A stretch of 64,000 nt of DNA from Deinococcus hopiensis KR-140 (GCF_900176165.1 NZ_FWWU01000009.1:2331001-2395000); one strand, 5' to 3'; shown: positions 19,130 to 31,774, numbered from the stretch's first letter. Made by a program: numbers and translations. The notes: generated by a model from the sequence alone, not told the origin.

Positions 19130-21016
19130 GTGAAGAACAAGAAGGTCGTGAACGTCCTGCTGGGCGTTCTGGCACTCATGCTGGTGGTCGGCATGGCCTA
19201 CCAGTTCACCCCGAACCTGGGGTCGCTGTTCGGCAAGAAGCAGGAGGGCACCCCCGCCCTGACGGTGAACGGCGAAACCGTCACCGCCGAGGACCTCGAA
19301 TCGCTGCGTCGCGGCAACCAGGTGCTGAGCAGCGTGACGACAGGCCCCCTGAACGACGACTTCAAGACGCTCGTGGTTGCGCAAAAGGCCCGGCAAGTCG
19401 CCATGACGCAGGCAGCCAAGGGCATCGACGTCAGCCGCGCGGACGTGAACGCTGAGGTCCAGAAGGTCCGCGAGCAAAACCAGCTGACCGACGACAAGGC
19501 CTGGACCGACGCGCTGCAGGGCGCGGGACTGACCGACTCGCGGTTCCGCGCGCAGGTGCGCGATCAGCTGATGGTGCAGCGCAAGGTCGAGGAGCTGAAA
19601 AAGACGGCCCAGCCTGCCACGGACGCCGAGGCCAGGCTGTACTACGACCTGCACCCCGACAAGTTCGCCACCGAGGCCAGGATCGTGGGCCGACAGATCG
19701 TGCTGGACGACAAGGCCAAGGCGGCGGAGCTCCTCAAACAGCTCAAGGGTGGGGCCGACTTTGCCGCACTGGCCGCCGCCAACAGCACCGACGCCACCAC
19801 CAAGGCGCGCGGCGGGGCACTGGGACCTATCGAGAACGGCCAGCCCCGCGCCGTGGCCCAGGTCGCGCTGCCGACCGAGGTGGGCACGGCGGCCTTCGCC
19901 CTCCAGCAGGGCGGGCTGACCGACGTCTTGGAGAGCGGCGGCAAGTTCTACATCGTGAAGGTGGAAAAGTACCTCGCGCCCGGCACCAAGCCTTTTGACC
20001 AGGCCAAGGCAGACGCCGTAACGGCCGTGAACGAAGCGAAGAAGAACGCGGTGGTGGAGCGCTGGCTCACCGACACCGAGCGCGCCGAGAAGATCGAGGC
20101 CACGGACCCCAACTGGAAGACGCAGAACCCGTCGGTGGCGAGTGTGGCGGGGCAAGACATTCCCTACTCGGACGTGGTGGCCCAGATCGCGGGCAACGAG
20201 CAGTTCTCCAGCCTGCTGGGACAGGTACCTGCCGAGCAGGCCGCGCCGCTGGTGAACAACCTGCTCAAGCCCCAGGTCGTCGAGCAGTTGATCGCGGTCT
20301 ACGCGGCGCCCAAGATCGCTGCGGCCAAGAAACTGGCGCTGACGGGTCCCCGCGCTGAAATCGCCGCCGCTCTGGCCGCTTACGGAGCCAGGGACGTGAA
20401 GGTCACCGACAGCGATATCCAGGCGTTCTACAGCAAGAACAGCAAGGAATTCGAGACGCCCGCCAGCGCCAACGTGACGGAGGTCAGCTTCACGGACCGC
20501 GCGCAGGCGCTCGCCTTCCGCCAGAGCTACAGCGGTGGCGACGTGGTGACGGCGGCCGCCACACTCGGCGGCACCGTCAGCGAACGCGGCGAAGTCGCGC
20601 CGGGCACCGCTCAGACGCCCGGCCCCCTCGACCCGGCGCTGGAGTCGGTCGTCTTCACGGGCAAGAACTTCAAGTCCGCCGGCGAAGGCAGCCTCAGCGA
20701 ACCCCTGAAGGTGGGCCAACGTTTCGTGGTGGCCTACGTGACGGACCTGAAAAAGGCCAACGTACAGCCCCTCGCCAAGGTCCGCAGTCAGATTGAGACG
20801 CAGGTGCTGAACCAGAAGAAGCAGGAGGCCGGGCAGGCCTTCCTCGCGAAGGAAGTCGCGGCCCTGAAGCCCGTGAACAACCTGAAAAAGATTCTGGCGG
20901 ACCAGGCCAAGCGCGTGGCGGCAGCCGAGCCCAAGAAGGAAACGCCCAAGGCGGGAACGGGCAGCACCGGTGGTGCGGGCAGCAGCACCCCGGCGACGGG
21001 CGGCACCAAGCCCTAA
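19130..21016 (+). CDS. SurA/PpiC-like peptidyl-prolyl isomerase, membrane-anchored
   Basis: A 628-residue envelope foldase. There is one N-terminal membrane anchor (about 6-25) and a SurA-type helical region (about 40-175). A parvulin domain follows (about 180-290, with GADFAALAAANSTD and RGGALGPIENGQP), then a second helical/parvulin-like half (about 320-575). The Lys/Gly/Thr-rich tail is disordered. It probably helps fold exported proteins such as the SLH barrel protein. A strong SD (AGGAGG) precedes GTG 19130. Confidence 0.88.
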   Translation: MKNKKVVNVLLGVLALMLVVGMAYQFTPNLGSLFGKKQEGTPALTVNGETVTAEDLESLRRGNQVLSSVTTGPLNDDFKTLVVAQKARQVAMTQAAKGIDVSRADVNAEVQKVREQNQLTDDKAWTDALQGAGLTDSRFRAQVRDQLMVQRKVEELKKTAQPATDAEARLYYDLHPDKFATEARIVGRQIVLDDKAKAAELLKQLKGGADFAALAAANSTDATTKARGGALGPIENGQPRAVAQVALPTEVGTAAFALQQGGLTDVLESGGKFYIVKVEKYLAPGTKPFDQAKADAVTAVNEAKKNAVVERWLTDTERAEKIEATDPNWKTQNPSVASVAGQDIPYSDVVAQIAGNEQFSSLLGQVPAEQAAPLVNNLLKPQVVEQLIAVYAAPKIAAAKKLALTGPRAEIAAALAAYGARDVKVTDSDIQAFYSKNSKEFETPASANVTEVSFTDRAQALAFRQSYSGGDVVTAAATLGGTVSERGEVAPGTAQTPGPLDPALESVVFTGKNFKSAGEGSLSEPLKVGQRFVVAYVTDLKKANVQPLAKVRSQIETQVLNQKKQEAGQAFLAKEVAALKPVNNLKKILADQAKRVAAAEPKKETPKAGTGSTGGAGSSTPATGGTKP

Positions 21017-21035
21017 CCCTTCCCCCCTCACGAGC

Positions 21036-21065
21036 AAGGCGGCTTCCCGAACAGGGGGCCGCCTT
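21036..21065 (+). terminator. Terminator-like hairpin after the foldase gene
   Basis: AAGGCGGC pairs with GCCGCCTT, 19 nt after the stop; only a weak T-rich tail follows. Confidence 0.6.
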
Positions 21066-21139
21066 CGTTGCGTTTCTGCTCTCGGCCCCCCCGGCCCTTC
21101 TGCTGTACCGCTCCCCCCATTCCCACGCCCCCGGCCCGC

Positions 21140-21145
21140 TAGAAT
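21140..21145 (+). promoter_or_regulatory. -10 box of trpS
   Basis: TAGAAT 10 nt before ATG 21156. The short spacing leaves no room for a T-box leader. Confidence 0.5.
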
Positions 21146-21155
21146 CCTGCCCTAT

Positions 21156-22154
<999 letters not shown>

Positions 22155-22185
22155 TGGGGGGAGACGCAGGGCAAGGGGGGCGGGG

Positions 22186-22932
22186 ATGACCGCGGCGGTT
22201 CCTCCGCCTGCCGCCGGAGCGACCAGCTTTACCGTCCGGCTTCCCGGATTCGGGGGGACACTCGCGGAACTCGCCTCGGCGCTGCGGGCAGGGCGACTCC
22301 TGCCGGAAGACGTGCCCCTGCTGGCCCTGACGCGGGACGTGCTGGCATGGGCCACCGCGCAGAGCGGGAGCCTGGAAGCCCACCCCGAAGCCCTGCCCGC
22401 CCTGGCAAACGTGATCGCCCTGAAAGCCCGGCTGCTGCTGCCCCAACCCGAGCCGGATCCGCCTCCCGGTGAGGACTGGGACGCCGAGCTTCTGGATGAG
22501 GTGGTGGAAGGTGTGGAAGCGCTGGCCGAACTCGACGCGCTGGTGAATTTCCTGTCGGCCCGCCGCCGGGAGCGCGAGGGCCTGATTCCCGCGCGGCCCT
22601 TTCCGGTGGCGCTGCCACGCCGGGCGCGCGAGAACAACCCGCAGGGCAGCCTCGCCAAACTGGTTCGGGCCGCGCAGAACGCCGTGCGGCAAGTGGAGGT
22701 GCCCCTGCTGGCGCGGGACCGCCTGACGCTGGCCGACGCCCTGACCGCCCTGCGCGCGTTTGGCAAGCGGCTGCGGACCTTTACCTTTGCCGGGATTCCC
22801 ACGCAGGACTGGGGCGAGCAGACCACGTATTTCGCTGCCCTGCTTGAAGGCGTGAAGGAGGGCACCTTCAGCGCCGAACAGAGCGGCGTGTACGGCGAGA
22901 TTCAGGTGGTGTCGCTGACCGCAGAGGACTGA
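22186..22932 (+). CDS. scpA: Segregation and condensation protein A (kleisin)
   Basis: A 248-residue ScpA-type kleisin. The N-terminal domain (FTVRLPGFGGTLAELASALR, about 15-34, then LLALTRDVLAW) binds the SMC neck. The acidic middle (about 100-125) is typical, and the C-terminal winged helix (about 185-245, ending YGEIQVVSL) binds the other SMC head. With SMC and ScpB, absent from this window, it would organise the chromosome. It is convergent with the HNH gene (13 nt gap). Confidence 0.85.
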   Translation: MTAAVPPPAAGATSFTVRLPGFGGTLAELASALRAGRLLPEDVPLLALTRDVLAWATAQSGSLEAHPEALPALANVIALKARLLLPQPEPDPPPGEDWDAELLDEVVEGVEALAELDALVNFLSARRREREGLIPARPFPVALPRRARENNPQGSLAKLVRAAQNAVRQVEVPLLARDRLTLADALTALRAFGKRLRTFTFAGIPTQDWGEQTTYFAALLEGVKEGTFSAEQSGVYGEIQVVSLTAED

Positions 22933-22945
22933 GCCGCCGCCCGCA

Positions 22946-23278
22946 TCACTTGATCTTGACCCCCTTGGTCACCGGCTGCTTGCGAACCCACTTCACGAAG
23001 CGCGTGACGCCCTCGTGTTCATTCAGGGCCTCGAGGGTGCTGTAGGGCCCAGACAGGTCCGCGCCGGAAAACGTGCTGTGAACGTAGCCGTGACAGGCCG
23101 AACACAGCCCGACGGTGGGCAGGTCCTGCACCTTCATGCCCTTGCGGCGGCCCTGAAGCACCGGCATCAGGTGATGTTGCGTCAAGGCCGGTGTTTCGCG
23201 CCCGCACAGGGCGCAGGTCAACGGTTCGGCTTCGGGCTGGGGGTCAGGCCAGGTGGACTGGGAAGGGCGGCGGGCCAT
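22946..23278 (-). CDS. HNH endonuclease-like small protein
   Basis: A 110-residue protein with an HNH/zinc motif: CALCGRE (about 22-28), TQHHLMP (about 34-40), then LCSACHGYVHSTFS (about 58-71). The paired CxxC and HH fit a metal-bound HNH nuclease of about 100 residues. A -10 box 6 nt upstream suggests it can be transcribed apart from argC, 60 nt upstream. Its target is unknown; small chromosomal HNH proteins like this are rarely characterised. Confidence 0.8.
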   Translation of the reverse strand: MARRPSQSTWPDPQPEAEPLTCALCGRETPALTQHHLMPVLQGRRKGMKVQDLPTVGLCSACHGYVHSTFSGADLSGPYSTLEALNEHEGVTRFVKWVRKQPVTKGVKIK

Positions 23279-23284
23279 TCACGC

Positions 23285-23290
23285 AGAGTA
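23285..23290 (-). promoter_or_regulatory. -10 box of the HNH gene
   Basis: TACTCT on the minus strand, 6 nt before ATG 23278. Confidence 0.45.
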
Positions 23291-23338
23291 CGGCCAAAGC
23301 GGACGCGAGGGGGCGGGCCGCCACCCCTTGCCTTCTCC

Positions 23339-24306
<968 letters not shown>

Positions 24307-24310
<4 letters not shown>

Positions 24311-24852
24311 GGGCGTTCCTTTCTGGCCCGCCACTCGCGGGCGAGCAGGGCGTATGTAGCGTCGTCGGTCCACTCGCCCCGGTGCAGGTAGCTCTCCAGG
24401 GCGGTGCCCTCGTGCCGAAACCCCAGGCGGGTGAGCAGGCGGGCCACAGGCAGATTACGGGGATCGGTGGAGGCGTAGACGCGGTGGAGTTGCCGCTCTC
24501 CGAACAGGTGATCGAGCAGCAGGGTCAGGCCCGAGGTGGCAACCCCCCGGCCCTGCGCGTGTGGCGCGAGGGTCACGCCAATTTCAGCCTGTTCGCCCGC
24601 GCCACGCACGGCCACGTCCCCGAGCAAGGTGTCCGTTGCAGCGTCGGCCAACGCGAGTTGCGTCCATCCGTCGTCCCCAGGGGCGCGGCCCTGCATGGCG
24701 GCGGTGAGGGCCTGCGCGGCGCTGGGTGGGTAGGGCAGCGGCCACGCTTGATAGCGGGACACGCTGGGATGGTTGCGGTACGCGGCCAGGATGGGGGCGT
24801 CGTCCGGACGGAGGGCACGCAGGGTCACGTGAGGGGCGGTGCGGAGGATCAT
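24307..24852 (-). CDS. GNAT family N-acetyltransferase (RimJ/RimL-like)
   Basis: A 181-residue acetyltransferase. VTLRALRPDDAPILAAY opens the fold; APHAQGRGVATSGL (about 118-131) is the acetyl-CoA loop; RLLTRLGFRHEGTALESY (about 150-167) is the C-terminal motif of RimJ/RimL-type enzymes. The substrate is unknown. ATG 24852 overlaps the previous stop (ATGA), and its own stop overlaps the argC start, so it sits inside a translationally chained arginine operon. Confidence 0.88.
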
Positions 24853-25292
24853 GGCCCGGCCCCCAGCCGCACATCGCCGAACGTCATAAAGGCGGGCGCC
24901 GCGAAGTGCCAGGCGTCCGCCTGACCGCGGGTCAGGGTACCCTCGGTCAACGCGGCCGGGCCATGCCCGTGGGCAAAAGCGAGGACCCGCTCCGCATCCT
25001 GCCGTAGGGCAGGGGACAACGGCGGGTGGTCCCAGCCGCACAGCCAGGTGCCCGCCACCGTGCCGTACGCCCCCACCTCCTGCACCGAGCATTTGGCCTG
25101 CAGACGTTCGGTGGTCAAGGTCAGGGTGCCGGCCTGAAGGTCTGCCTGCCAGTCCGCCCCGCCCGGCTCCCAGATGCCGCCGTGCGCCTCTGCCTTGAGG
25201 CGCAGTCCGTACATGGCGCGCCCGACGATGTGGACACGGCCTCCAAGGCGCCGCGCGTCGGTGGAGGCCTGCCCTTCTTCGGGAGGCGTCAC
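24849..25292 (-). CDS. DUF6882-like protein in the arginine operon
   Basis: A 147-residue soluble protein. The stretch VQEVGAYGTVAGTWLCGW followed by LTRGQADAWHFAAP resembles DUF6882 proteins, which have no known function. GTG 25292 overlaps the Nudix-like stop (GTGA) and its stop overlaps the GNAT start (ATGA). The family match is from memory of the pattern and is moderate. Confidence 0.65.
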   Translation of the reverse strand: MTPPEEGQASTDARRLGGRVHIVGRAMYGLRLKAEAHGGIWEPGGADWQADLQAGTLTLTTERLQAKCSVQEVGAYGTVAGTWLCGWDHPPLSPALRQDAERVLAFAHGHGPAALTEGTLTRGQADAWHFAAPAFMTFGDVRLGAGP

Positions 25293-25732
25293 GCTTCTCC
25301 TTCCCCGTCGCAACGCTGCACCCGCTTGGCCAGATCGCCTTTGGCGCGGTCACCTGCGGCAATGCGCGCCAGCAATTGCCGGGGCCTCAACCAGAACGCC
25401 TCCGAGAAGTCCTCGCGGCGGAAGTCGGGCGCAAGGTCGCTGCAACTTTCGAAGACGCGCATAAAGGTGCTGAGTAACGTCCAAAAGGGGGAAAAAGCGC
25501 CGACCTCACGCCATTCCAGCGCGTCTACCTCCAGACGCATGGGAAACACGCGCTTGTTCTCCGCGCAGCGGGGAATCCAGCGTTCACCCCTGGAGTTGAT
25601 GAGGAAGGCGTTCACCACCCGCACCGGCAGCCGACTGGCCCACGCCTCCTCCCGCATCACGCGGCCCACCACCTCGTCACGCCCATTCACGAGGTTCAGC
25701 CATTCCTCCACCACGCCAGCTGTCATGGGCAC
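25289..25732 (-). CDS. Nudix-fold protein lacking the Nudix box
   Basis: A 147-residue protein clearly of the Nudix (IDI/YfcD-like) family. It opens with VEEWLNLVNGRDEVVGRVMR, has FLINSRGERWIPRCAENKRVFPMRLE in the middle, and ends like family members (WREVGAFSPFWTLLSTFMRVFE and RPRQLLARIAAGDRAKGDL). The segment between FPMRLE and WREVG should contain the roughly 23-residue catalytic Nudix box but has only a few residues. The frame is open, so an inactive shortened protein may be made. It starts 4 nt after the argF stop. Confidence 0.8.
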   Translation of the reverse strand: MPMTAGVVEEWLNLVNGRDEVVGRVMREEAWASRLPVRVVNAFLINSRGERWIPRCAENKRVFPMRLEVDALEWREVGAFSPFWTLLSTFMRVFESCSDLAPDFRREDFSEAFWLRPRQLLARIAAGDRAKGDLAKRVQRCDGEGEA

Positions 25733-25736
25733 CGTT

Positions 25737-26792
<1,056 letters not shown>

Positions 26793-26800
26793 AGAGAAAG

Positions 26801-26806
26801 AGGATA
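26801..26806 (-). promoter_or_regulatory. -10 box of the argF operon
   Basis: TATCCT on the minus strand, 8 nt before ATG 26792. The adjacent AT-rich DNA (26807-26846) contains a short palindrome AAGTT-GCAT-AACTT (about 26822-26835) that could bind a regulator such as ArgR; this is untested. Confidence 0.4.
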
Positions 26807-26885
26807 CATAATTAAGCACAAAAGTTGCATAACTTCTCTATGCTCCCCGTCCCACATAGCGGCACGACAGTGGACACAAGGAGCG

Positions 26886-26891
26886 TACACT
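26886..26891 (+). promoter_or_regulatory. -10 box of the EamA transporter gene
   Basis: TACACT 10 nt before ATG 26902. Confidence 0.45.
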
Positions 26892-26901
26892 CCGGGGCGT
26901 C

Positions 26902-27804
<903 letters not shown>

Positions 27805-27881
27805 CCTACGCCCCGCAGGCCAGGAGGCGCAGGTGGTTTTCGCATCCGTCCCGTAACCTGAACAGCCTCTGGAGGTCACGC

Positions 27882-28889
27882 ATGCTCAACGCTCAGGTTC
27901 TGGGCCGCCCGACCGAGGACAACGCCCTCTTCGTCACCGCGGACAGCGGGCAGGGGCGGACGCGGCTGCTGCTGGACTGCGGGATGAACACCGTGTCGAC
28001 GCTGCCGCTTGCGGAGGTGCAGCAGATAGACCACCTGCTGTTCTCGCACCTGCATATCGATCACGTGGCGGGCTTCGACGCCTTCTTTCGGGCGAACTTT
28101 GACCGTTATTCGGGGCCGCCCGGACGTGAGAACCACATCTGGGGACCACCCGGCACCGCGCAGATACTGGGTCACCGCTTCCAGGGCTACTGGTGGAACC
28201 ACGCGCCCGAGCTGCGCGGGACGTGGCGCGCGCATGACGTGGACGCCCACGAAATTCGTACCTTCCGCTTCGAGGCGCAAGAGGCGTTCGCAACGATGCA
28301 CGCCGAAGGCGTTCGCCTCCATGACAGCCCGCTGATCGGCACCCCCGAGGTGACCGTGGAGGCGCTGCCCCTCTCGCATCAGGGGCTGTGCCTGGGGTAC
28401 GTCGTGCGGGAACCGGAGCGGGTCAGCGTGGACGCGCAAGCGTTGAAGGCGCTGGGGTTGAAGGGTGGCCCGTGGCTGGCCGCCTTGAAAGCGGGAGCGG
28501 GGGGGCCGCTCGACGTTCACGGCGAGGAACACGGTGCGGACGAGTTGCGCGCCCGGCTCCTCCAGCGCCAACCCGGCGAGAGCCTGGCCTACCTGACCGA
28601 CTTTCTGCTGAACCGGGCCGAGCAGGAGCGGATCGCCCCCCTCCTTTCAGGCGTGCAGACGCTGTATATGGAGGCGCAGTACGCCCCGGAGGACGCGGAC
28701 CTCGCGGCCCGGCACCACCACACCACAGTGGTTCAGGGCGCGGCGCTGGCGCGGGCAGCGGGCGTGACGGACCTGTGCCTGCTGCACCTCTCGCGCCGTT
28801 ATCGCCGGGAGGAGTGGGCGGAGATGCTGACGGCGGCGCGGGCAATCTTTCCCGCTGTCCGTTTTCCAGAGGGGTGGCTGGAGGGCTGA
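27882..28889 (+). CDS. MBL-fold metallohydrolase (RNase Z-like)
   Basis: A 335-residue metallo-beta-lactamase-fold protein. The metal motif HLHIDHVAGF is at 56-65; later metal-ligand segments include LSHQGLCLGYV, YLTDFLLN and LHLSRRYRREE near the C-terminus, a layout like the RNase Z/ElaC group. RNase Z trims tRNA 3' ends, but the flexible-arm motif is not evident, so a general hydrolase is equally possible. SD GGAGGT precedes ATG 27882. Confidence 0.82.
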   Translation: MLNAQVLGRPTEDNALFVTADSGQGRTRLLLDCGMNTVSTLPLAEVQQIDHLLFSHLHIDHVAGFDAFFRANFDRYSGPPGRENHIWGPPGTAQILGHRFQGYWWNHAPELRGTWRAHDVDAHEIRTFRFEAQEAFATMHAEGVRLHDSPLIGTPEVTVEALPLSHQGLCLGYVVREPERVSVDAQALKALGLKGGPWLAALKAGAGGPLDVHGEEHGADELRARLLQRQPGESLAYLTDFLLNRAEQERIAPLLSGVQTLYMEAQYAPEDADLAARHHHTTVVQGAALARAAGVTDLCLLHLSRRYRREEWAEMLTAARAIFPAVRFPEGWLEG

Positions 28890-28894
28890 TCCCG

Positions 28895-28900
28895 TACCCT
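28895..28900 (+). promoter_or_regulatory. -10 box of the PHP-phosphatase/polX pair
   Basis: TACCCT 7 nt before ATG 28908. Confidence 0.45.
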
Positions 28901-28907
28901 GTCCTCC

Positions 28908-29699
28908 ATGACGCTTCCCTCCCTCCTCTTCGACTCGCACATGCACACGCCCCTGTGCGGCCACGCGAACGGGCATCCGCGCGAGTACGCGCAGGCGGCG
29001 CTGGACGCCGGCCTTGCCGGAATCTGCTTCACGGACCATATGCCCATGCCCGCGTGGTACGACGCGCCGTGGCGGATGCGGCTGGACCAGCTGGCCGAAT
29101 ACGTGGACACCGTGCGCGAGGTCCAGGCCGAATATGCCGGGCGGCTAGAGGTACGCCTGGGTCTGGAGGCGGACTTTCACCCCGGCACCGAGCGCTTCGT
29201 AGAGCGGGTACTGAACATGTGCGCGTGGGATTACGTGATCGGCAGCGTCCACTATATCGGCGCGTGGGGCTTCGACAATCCCGAATTCGTGGCCGAGTAC
29301 GCGGACCGTGATTCCGGCGAGTTGTACGGGCAATACGCGGCGCTGGTAGAGGGAGCAGCGGCGTGCGGCCTGTTCGATTCCATCGGGCACCTCGACTTGC
29401 CCAAGAAGTTCGGGCACCGCGCGCCGGACGAGTCGGCCCTGTTGCGGGCGCTGGATAAGGTGGCCGAGCACGACCTTGCGCTCGACTTCAACACGGCAGG
29501 CTGGCGTAAACCTGTGGCGGAGGCGTACCCCTCGCCCGAACTCACCCGCGCCGCCGCTGCCAGAAACGTTCCGTTCGTGCTGGGGAGTGACGCCCACAAG
29601 CCGGAGGAAGTCGGCTTCCGGTTTCGGGAGGCGCTGGCACAGCTTGGGGAAGCGGGCGGGCGCGTGGTGACGTTCACGGGGCGGGAACGCCGTGAGTAG
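28908..29699 (+). CDS. PHP-family histidinol-phosphatase (HisJ type)
   Basis: A 263-residue PHP-domain enzyme. DSHMHTPLCGHA (9-20), FTDHMPM (about 41-47), GLEADFHPG, GSVHYIG, GHLDLPKKFG and GSDAHKPEEVG supply the trinuclear metal ligands in order. This type dephosphorylates L-histidinol phosphate in histidine synthesis. It overlaps polX, which has its own PHP domain, by 8 nt, so the two are translated together. Confidence 0.87.
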   Translation: MTLPSLLFDSHMHTPLCGHANGHPREYAQAALDAGLAGICFTDHMPMPAWYDAPWRMRLDQLAEYVDTVREVQAEYAGRLEVRLGLEADFHPGTERFVERVLNMCAWDYVIGSVHYIGAWGFDNPEFVAEYADRDSGELYGQYAALVEGAAACGLFDSIGHLDLPKKFGHRAPDESALLRALDKVAEHDLALDFNTAGWRKPVAEAYPSPELTRAAAARNVPFVLGSDAHKPEEVGFRFREALAQLGEAGGRVVTFTGRERRE

Positions 29700-31434
29700 C
29701 GTCACGAGAAAGGACCTGGCGGGCGTGCTGAAAAGTACGGCGGATCTGCTGGACCTGCTGGGGCAGGAAGCGTTCCGGGCCAACGCCTACCGCGCCGCCG
29801 CGCGCAGCCTGGAAGCGCTGGACGGGGAGGGGACAGACCTGGTGGCCTCGGGCTTCGCGGGGGTGCCCAAAGTCGGCAGGGGCATTGCCGCCGATCTGGT
29901 GGCCTACGCCCAGACCGGCACCTTCGGCCCGCTGGAAGACGCTGCCAGCCAGGTCCCGCCCGGTGTCCTGAGCCTCTTCCGGGTCCGTGGACTGGGGCCC
30001 AAGAAAATCCGGGCCCTGTGGAACGCGGGCATAGACTCGCTGGAAACGCTGCGGGAGGCCGCCCACGACGGACGTGTGGCGGCCCTGAAGGGCTTTGGCC
30101 CCAAAAGCGCGGCGTCTATGTTGGAGGCGGTGGAGTTCGCCCTGGGCGCGCAGGAACGCCAGCACCTCTCGGCGGGCGTGAGGGTATCTGAGGGGCTGAT
30201 GGCCCGGCTGGAAGGGCTGTCCCCCCGCATGGCCGGAGACGCCGCGCGGGGTCTGGAAACCGTGCGGGCGGCGCGGGTGACGGTGACGGGCACGGCAGAG
30301 GAAGTCACGTCACGCCTGGGAAGCGCGGTAGAAGCCCTGGCCCCGGTGGAAGACCGGCCTGTACTGACGGGCCGGGTAGACGGCGTGCCCGTGGAGATCG
30401 GCTTCGGCCCTGCCAAGACGCGCGGTGCCCTGGACCTCGTGATGACCGGAAGCCGCACCTACCGCAAAGCCTGGCAGGCCGGAGCCGAAGCGAATGGGCT
30501 GACCCTCAATGGCCGGGGCCTGAAGCGCGGAGATACCCTCCTCCCCACGCCCACCGAGGCGGCGTTGAGCCGCGCCCTGGAACTCCCCCTGCGCCCCGCT
30601 GAGTACCGCGAACCCGAACACAACGCCCTGTGGGAAACGCTTCCGCCCCCGGAAGAACTCGTGACGGTGGCGAACCTGAAGGGCATGCTCCACACCCACT
30701 CGGTCTGGTCCGACGGCGCAGCCACCCTTCCGGCGATGGTGGAGGAAACGCTGCAACTGGGGCACGCTTACCTGGGCACCGGGGACCATTCCCGCGCCGC
30801 GCACTACGCCAATGGCCTGAGCCTGGAGCGGCTGCGCGCTTACGTGGCCGAAATCCGCGAGCTGCAGCGCGCAGGCCTGCCCATCCTGGCGGGGGCCGAG
30901 GTGGACATCCTGACGGACGGCTCCCTGGATTACCCCGACGAGGACCTCGCGGAGCTCGACTATGTGGTGGTGAGCGTACATTCCGCCTTTACCCTGGACC
31001 GGAACGCCCAGACCGAGCGCCTGATCCGGGCGGTGTCGCATCCCCTGGTCACCATCCTCGGCCACCCCACAGGTCGCCTGCTGTTGCGCCGCCCAAGCTA
31101 CGCGCTGGATCTGGACCGGGTGCTGGAAGCCTGCGCCCAGGCAGGTACGGTGGTGGAGATCAACGCCAACCCCTACCGCCTGGACCTCGACTGGCGCGAC
31201 GCCCTGCGCTGGCGGGATCAATTGAGCTTTGCCATCAACACCGATGCCCACGTGCCCGCTGGCCTGTGCGACGCCCGTTACGGGGTGATGGTGGCGCGCA
31301 AGGCAGGCCTCACCCCGGCGCAGGTCGTCAATACGCTGGGTCAAGAAGCGTTCCTCGCCTTCGTGAAGGCGCAGCGGGCACGAAGGCGAGGAAGACCGCT
31401 CACTGCTGCGGCTGGTGCCCAGCGCTCAGCTTGA
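29692..31434 (+). CDS. polX: DNA polymerase X family protein with PHP domain; palm active site replaced
   Basis: A 580-residue PolX protein: 8-kDa and helix-hairpin-helix domains (about 1-145; KVGRGIAADL and GLGPKKIRALW), a palm/thumb region (about 155-310) and a C-terminal PHP domain (about 325-565; LHTHSVWSDG, GTGDHS, GAEVDIL, SVHSAF, INTDAHV). At the palm motif, where PolX enzymes have DxD, RGLETV is followed by A193 and R195, and the third Asp site is E235. D. radiodurans PolX is likewise reported to have nonstandard active-site residues, PHP-linked 3'-5' exonuclease activity and a role in double-strand-break repair. Confidence 0.93.
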   Translation: MSSVTRKDLAGVLKSTADLLDLLGQEAFRANAYRAAARSLEALDGEGTDLVASGFAGVPKVGRGIAADLVAYAQTGTFGPLEDAASQVPPGVLSLFRVRGLGPKKIRALWNAGIDSLETLREAAHDGRVAALKGFGPKSAASMLEAVEFALGAQERQHLSAGVRVSEGLMARLEGLSPRMAGDAARGLETVRAARVTVTGTAEEVTSRLGSAVEALAPVEDRPVLTGRVDGVPVEIGFGPAKTRGALDLVMTGSRTYRKAWQAGAEANGLTLNGRGLKRGDTLLPTPTEAALSRALELPLRPAEYREPEHNALWETLPPPEELVTVANLKGMLHTHSVWSDGAATLPAMVEETLQLGHAYLGTGDHSRAAHYANGLSLERLRAYVAEIRELQRAGLPILAGAEVDILTDGSLDYPDEDLAELDYVVVSVHSAFTLDRNAQTERLIRAVSHPLVTILGHPTGRLLLRRPSYALDLDRVLEACAQAGTVVEINANPYRLDLDWRDALRWRDQLSFAINTDAHVPAGLCDARYGVMVARKAGLTPAQVVNTLGQEAFLAFVKAQRARRRGRPLTAAAGAQRSA

Positions 31435-31774
31435 GCGCGAGTTCCTCCTTGTCGGGGGCCAGCCGCAGCGTGTACGCGCGGTCGTCACTGACGTTGACGC
31501 TCGCGCGCATCACGTCCCCCTGCCCAAGCTTCAGGTAGAAGGGCGTGACCACCACCTCATGCTTGCCCCGGGCCAGCTCGCGGGGAAACATCATCGCCGA
31601 GTCGGCGAACACGTCGTCGAATACCAGCTGACCGTCCACATACACGTCCACCACACCGCTCGCACCCGAGTCGTTGTCGAAGTAGACGGGAGCGGCCGAG
31701 GCCGGCAACCCGGCAGTGGTGGCGGCAAACAGGGCGGTGAGGAGCAGGGCTTTGCGGGGGTTGAAGGTGGGCAT
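31400..31774 (-). CDS. Secreted DUF4397-like small protein
   Basis: A 124-residue exported protein with a clear signal peptide (1-27, ending ASA). The mature part begins APVYFDNDSGASGVVDVYVDG, similar to DUF4397 beta-sandwich domains whose function is unknown. SD AAAGGAA lies before ATG 31774. Its 3' end overlaps the 3' end of polX by 35 bp on the opposite strand. Confidence 0.75.
   Translation of the reverse strand: MPTFNPRKALLLTALFAATTAGLPASAAPVYFDNDSGASGVVDVYVDGQLVFDDVFADSAMMFPRELARGKHEVVVTPFYLKLGQGDVMRASVNVSDDRAYTLRLAPDKEELALKLSAGHQPQQ

Noticed and set aside
22946..23278. HNH protein considered as part of a restriction or homing system
   Set aside because: No methyltransferase, intron or partner gene is adjacent; it is a small stand-alone chromosomal gene.
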